A stretch of 51,428 nucleotides of DNA. Source: Tubiluchus corallicola. Lineage: Eukaryota > Priapulida > Priapulimorpha > Priapulimorphida > Tubiluchidae. The position numbers were made by a program, and so were the translations under genes. Shown one piece after another: positions 12,501 to 51,428 of this stretch; position 1 is the stretch's first letter, and each line of letters opens with the position of its first letter. The stretch covers positions 275,798 through 327,225 of the forward strand of contig JAQGDQ010000251.1 of the NCBI GenBank assembly GCA_030141605.1. The letters are read 5' to 3'. The notes below the pieces were generated by a model that saw only the letters and a program-made list of their open reading frames with translations, was not told the DNA's origin and did no database searches.

Positions 12501-13850
12501 CTATTTTTGCAACTACCGATATCATGATTGATACAACAGATGTATAAAATCGTTTTGTTTCTGTATTCTTGAAAATCAGGAATGGTCACTTTATCTAAGT
12601 GGTTGCTAGTATTACTGTGAATGTTATAATTTAGAAGTATATTCTTTACATACTTTAGGTTTTTTCTCCATCATCTGTTTAGGCAGCAAGTCTAGTGCCA
12701 AATGAGTCTTTAAGAATCTTGGGGATGGTTTTTTTGAAATTTGCTTGATTCCTGGACAACGTTTCTGTGGCGGGATCATCGGGAATCGTTCGATGAGTTC
12801 CTTTGATTTGGCCTCCACTGTGTTTGCATTATTGCACACCAACCAGACAATCTCTTGTGTCCATGTTGTACCTGCAATTAGACATTTTATCTGTAATTAT
12901 TATCTTCTGGTTGTGTACCTGTGGTAATTGTTCTGTTAGTGAAAAAGGAATTCAAAAAAATGTCAGGTTAATTGTCTCTGCTGCTTGATGATTCACGTAC
13001 TTTGACTTTCACTCAGGTACTCGGTGGGAACTCAAGAAGCTTCTTTCTTCTGTAAAATTCTTTTATTTTTGCAAACATGTTACTAGATTCATGTATCATT
13101 TACTTTTAATTATAAATGTGGTAAATCTTTGACATTAAGTGATAATAGTGTAATTTTAATCCAACATTTTGTTACACTTTCTGCAAGTTGTTACTTGTTC
13201 TTGCATCATATCATCAAATTTTCATAAACTGTAAAAATATAACAGTGTTAATTTAGCAGAGTAACAATGTAATATCATTAAAATTTGCTTAACATGCACA
13301 CATTGTTCCTGTCCTTTAAAATTTGAATAAACATTTGGAAAATTATGTATATACATACGTTTTTGTGCACTAGTGTCCTATTAGCATCATTACAAAATCT
13401 TGTAGATTTTAGCATTAGCTGAAATAAGGAAGCCTTCAAGCTCCATTTAGCTTCCTAAAATTAAGTGGTTTCTGGAACGGTTTTATACCTGAAATACAAT
13501 TTTTCTCTATATAGCAATTCATTTTTATGTTTGTTTTTATTTATTATAAGTGTACACTTACCACACTTAGGAAACGTTATAGCAAATATGTCGTCAGATC
13601 GTATTTCAAAATTGTCTATTTCGTCTTTTAACTTAACGATATATTGCAAAGGCACTGCAACACGTTTGCCAGGTAGTTGATAAAAGTCTCTTCCATTTGC
13701 CTCATATGCTTTAGTTAAGCTTCGTCTAAGTTTCTCTTGTTTGTAATATTTAACTCCGTAATAGGAGCCTAGTCCCACTAGCACTGCTCCAGCTCCTAAT
13801 GATGCACAAAGTTTTATGTCAATGTCCTTCAAAGAAATATGTGCAGCCAT
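9528..13850 (-). CDS. Sulfotransferase, PAPS-dependent, 5' part (four exons)
   Basis: Minus-strand gene, exons 13850-13562, 12871-12654, 10479-10359 and 9585 to about 9528, joined in phase by GT-AG introns. The family transfers sulfate from PAPS to a hydroxyl or amine acceptor. The spliced product shows a hydrophobic stretch at residues ~14-31 (possible membrane anchor), the PAPS 5'-phosphate loop FPKCGTTW with the catalytic Lys, a KTHLALDLLP segment with the likely catalytic His, and the 3'-phosphate motif YTTRNPKDALVSFYHH. The last visible part, GFGSFWDHNREFW, matches the family's YGSWFDH region. About the last third, including the C-terminal PAPS motif, is missing because the satellite begins inside exon 4. 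The substrate cannot be told. The gene lies divergent to the first visible IP3R exon, possibly within an IP3R intron. Confidence 0.9.
9586..10358. other. Sulfotransferase intron 3
   Basis: No coding sequence seen. Holds an imperfect tandem duplication of about 100 nt (about 9767-9862 and 9866-9962; shared ATGAATTAAAGAGAAA and CCTCATTCGTCAGTT). Confidence 0.7.
10359..10479 (-). CDS. Sulfotransferase exon 3
   Basis: Acceptor TTATTTTCAG, donor GTAAGA. It encodes IIYTTRNPKDALVSFYHH, the 3'-phosphate-binding signature, then KEPWASLFEMIDWATNKSG. 121 nt, phase-compatible with exons 2 and 4. Confidence 0.9.
10778..11320 (+). mobile_element. TTAA-flanked MITE, copy 1
   Basis: 543 nt bounded by TTAA at both ends (10778-10781 and 11317-11320). 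It aligns along its length with 19255-19835 and 44654-45284: start AGGAAGGCAGGATGATTTTTC, shared GATGACGTC-like region, end GATTGGGTTTGGTTTTG. TTAA flanks suggest a piggyBac-type non-autonomous element. It lies in sulfotransferase intron 2. No transposase. Confidence 0.75.
11935..12535. repeat. 50-nt minisatellite
   Basis: About 12 tandem copies of a 50-51-nt unit (CAGTATGATTATTTTTCTAT, then TTTTGCAACTACCGATATCA, then CGATCGTTGT). Each copy carries the palindromes GATATC and, in many copies, CGATCG. The array sits in sulfotransferase intron 2. Open frames across it are repeat artefacts. Confidence 0.92.
12654..12871 (-). CDS. Sulfotransferase exon 2
   Basis: Acceptor AATTGCAG, donor GTATGT. 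It completes the loop (GTTWTQEIVWL) and encodes SPRFLKTHLALDLLPKQM, holding the probable catalytic His. 218 nt, ending on a codon boundary. Confidence 0.9.
12872..13561. other. Sulfotransferase intron 1
   Basis: AT-rich, bounded by GTAAGT and TTGCAG on the minus strand. Nothing else recognised. Confidence 0.7.
13562..13850 (-). CDS. Sulfotransferase exon 1
   Basis: Start codon at 13850-13848 in the context AAAATGG. 96 codons plus one base, ending in FPKCG at donor GTAAGT (13561). It encodes the hydrophobic N-terminal segment, then the basic run KYYKQEKLRR, and the first half of the PAPS-binding loop. Confidence 0.88.
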
Positions 13851-14828
13851 TTTATTTTGTGCCTGTTGTTGTTTGTATTGCGAGGACCATCGGCTACTGG
13901 TCTGAACAACCTTTGGCCATTAACTAGACTGTTATCAGTGATATGTTTGTAATAATTATCAATGTCCTTCAAAATCAGTTTGTTTTCATTTCTGTTTAGG
14001 AAAGAATTTTTTTCATAGGATTAGTGTGAGACTTTTTTATAAACATGTTTTTTATTTAATTTTATAAAGCCTAAAGTGAGCGGTTTAAATAAACTGATTT
14101 GAACCCCAGGCTTATACATACATTGAAAATTACAAAGTATGTATAGATGTAAGCAAATAATAAAGCATAGGAGGACATTACGTTATAAAAAAATCCATTA
14201 CACTCTGCAAACTTACTAATTTCTAAAGTACTGAATATCAAAATGACTAATTTCTACGTTGGAATCTTTTGGTCTCCTTAATATACCTCTGCACTCGGTG
14301 AAATATGTGAACATTTTGATTGTGGCTTAGTTGCAAATTACCAGATAGAAGAGTTGATATTTTATCCTGTGAATTGAGGTAAATTGAAATTAACAGCTAT
14401 GGGATTAGAAGTAAATAAATCACAGTGTTTTGATGGACTGTAGACTTTGTGTTAGACGTTGCTTTTATTGTTTTAATTATGGCAGTAACAGTCACTGTTA
14501 TAGAGCAAAAACACGTCTCTTAAACTAGAAAGTGCTTAGCATTTTCAATAAACGCAAAGAGACCTTGTGTACTAGCATCTCCTGATGAGAAAACTGTTAC
14601 CTGTAACAGTTTAAACTGTTCCACTTTCAGTGATAAAACATAGAAAACTGATTTTCTGTTTGAACACATATTGAGCGAACTAACCTGTCCTTGTAAACTA
14701 TATTACTGCAGTTTGTTGTTATTTAAAATTTACACGTCAGTTAACTTGAATTTTAAACAACGATGTACTATTTAGAATTTCGCTAGACATACGAAAAGAA
14801 ATTATTTATTGTTTTATGTTTTTTACAG
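13851..14828. other. Between sulfotransferase start and first visible IP3R exon
   Basis: AT-rich non-coding sequence. It should hold the sulfotransferase promoter (reading left) and the end of an IP3R intron, with branch and polypyrimidine sequence before 14829. No IP3R exon encoding the upstream part of the receptor was found here. Confidence 0.6.
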
Positions 14829-50155
<35,327 letters not shown>

Positions 50156-50228
50156 CACATGTTGTGCTCGTGTTTACAATGGTCCTCGAATGTCAGCGCT
50201 TTGTTGTCGAATGCAGCACGTTCCAGTC
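50156..50228 (-). CDS. ITPR: IP3R zinc-finger exon, inverted, 5' part
   Basis: Minus-strand acceptor GTTTTAG at 50229. Encodes (G)[16 protein letters not shown] and CKHEHNM, matching the vertebrate LERDKFDNK...EEHNMW segment. Both His of the C-terminal zinc finger are present; its Cys pair CFIC is at the end of the pore exon. Phase joins the pore exon exactly (g + ga = Gly). The exon is cut after about HNMW, at the junction with exon w40. Confidence 0.92.
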
Positions 50229-50998
50229 CTAAAACATTGAAATAAAATGACAACATGCAGTAAAAGCTGGACGACTGTGTAAGCACTAGTTCAAAATAAA
50301 TTACCTCAACAATATTGAAAACTCCAATAGCATTTTTTAAATGAAAGCTTATACTAAATAATAATTACCTCGGATACTTAAATTTTGTTAAACTTTTAAA
50401 GGTACGCACTGCTCAGCGAGTACTGGCAATGGCGCCTTTTGGTCACCAAATGCAGCCGACAAATAGGCGCTGCACCATGACAAGTATGATCATGAATTGC
50501 AGTGTTCTCCTGTGACATCAGTGTGAAATACAACTCATTTTTGTGATATCACATCAGCATCTTATAGCAATCTTCACTTACGCAAACATGCTTGATGCAC
50601 AGGGAAGATACCTACCATTGCACAAACTGCGGTTAGTTTGGCTGTGTTCGGTTGTCATTAATTAACTTTCCGACTTATTTAAATGTTAGAAACAGTTGCT
50701 AACATTTATAAGCAAGAAATTATATATTTTGGACAGTAAATTAAAATGGGTTCGAGTATAATTAATCGTCCGGTTTTCCTTTATTCAGGCAGTTTTTTAG
50801 TCTTCCTATGCAGCCTTACCAATAATGACTAACAACTTTCAACTACATAATAGCCATTCCTTTTTGTCACAAGGTGAAAGTAGGAATAAAAGAGGTAGGA
50901 ACAGGATCCAATCTAACAAACTTGTGATGCCTTCAGTTAAGTAAACTACCTAGTAAGTTAATTTGTCTAATGAATAAGGAAAAATTACGAGACTGTAC
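50229..50998 (-). other. Intron between inverted pore and zinc-finger exons
   Basis: Minus-strand GT (50998-50997) to AG (50230-50229), 770 nt. No exon of either strand recognised. Confidence 0.8.
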
Positions 50999-51331
50999 CG
51001 CATATAAAACACGTGTTCTTTAGAATCTCTTCTTTCTCTTGCTTCTCGCTTCTCAAATCAGCGAATGTGTCGATAATGACACCGAAGATCAAGTTGAGAA
51101 CAATGATGATGATGACAAAGAAGAACAGCAGGTCATAGAATATGCGGGGGATGTAAAGTGGTTCCTTGCTGCTGAGATTACGTAGGACATCACCGATGCC
51201 ACCACCATTTCGCAATCCCTGGTTCATTGTAGTGATAATGCACTTGAATAGAGTGTCGCAAGCTGGTTCAGTGTCGTCGTCATCATCATCATCATCGCCT
51301 GTATCCCTAGTTGCAGCACCGCGTAGTGCTT
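50999..51331 (-). CDS. ITPR: IP3R pore and TM6 exon, inverted
   Basis: 333 nt, acceptor TTCTTTACAG, donor GTACAG. Encodes the luminal loop with an eight-Asp run and [20 protein letters not shown], the selectivity filter GGGIGD (vertebrates GGGVGD), TM6 ([20 protein letters not shown]), the gate region [19 protein letters not shown] and the zinc-finger start CFICG. It should follow exon w40 on the plus strand but lies on the minus strand. The piece between (rest of TM5 and start of the luminal loop) is absent from the window. Confidence 0.97.
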
Positions 51332-51428
51332 CTGTAAAGAATCAAACAAACATTAATCTCCATTGCAAAAACATAATTATACTTTAGTAAGCACCAAGGG
51401 TAATTTAGTTTCACATTTTTTGGCTCGG

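Noticed and set aside
11935-12535. CRISPR-like array
   Set aside because: Whole units repeat with no unique spacers, in an animal gene intron.
12290-12589. ORF with a repeated KIIHTDNDRDI motif
   Set aside because: Reading of the 50-nt minisatellite; frame is lost in units with an extra base.
50985-51331. Independent channel gene on the minus strand
   Set aside because: Pore and zinc-finger exons continue exactly where the plus-strand IP3R stops and share a split-exon junction with it, so rearrangement of one gene fits better. A second copy is not fully excluded.

Overview
This is a stretch of an animal (metazoan) nuclear genome, AT-rich, with long GT-AG introns, satellite DNA and several families of small DNA transposons. 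It is not bacterial or viral. The main gene belongs to an invertebrate-type inositol 1,4,5-trisphosphate receptor (IP3R/ITPR), a calcium-release channel of the endoplasmic reticulum. The species cannot be named from the sequence alone.

Layout. (1) 1-9527: satellite array with a ~731-nt unit, about 11.9 direct copies, ending in one inverted copy that forms a ~640-nt-armed palindrome. (2) 9528-13850, minus strand: the 5' four exons of a PAPS-dependent sulfotransferase with a hydrophobic N-terminus; exon 4 is cut off by the satellite. Its introns carry a TTAA-flanked MITE and a 50-nt minisatellite. (3) 14829-50155, plus strand: 40 consecutive IP3R exons, all with compatible phases and GT-AG borders, giving about 1,850 codons from just after the IP3-binding core to transmembrane helix 5. 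The first ~650-700 codons (suppressor and IP3-binding domains) are not in the window. If they lie to the left, the sulfotransferase and the satellite sit inside an IP3R intron. (4) 50156-51331, minus strand: the next IP3R parts (C-terminal zinc-finger exon, then the pore/TM6 exon) lie in reverse orientation. The junction at about 50156 falls inside two IP3R exons at once.

Two observations stand out. First, the inverted 3' end of the IP3R gene has exactly the arrangement expected if one internal segment, from mid-exon 40 to mid zinc-finger exon, was flipped, either in the genome or in the assembly. Second, the intron before IP3R exon 6 holds a 42-nt tandem array whose unit is the 3' splice site plus the first nine codons of exon 6. 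It places 27 decoy copies, 26 with an intact CAG acceptor, just upstream of the real one.

Mobile elements in the introns: two hAT-type elements with terminal inverted repeats and 8-bp target duplications (one perfect, one with a single mismatch), three copies of a TTAA-flanked MITE family, an ATTCGAATTC-rich repeat pair, and several tRNA-like (SINE-type) pieces. Large CT and ATT microsatellites are also present. The remaining intron sequence shows nothing I can recognise.
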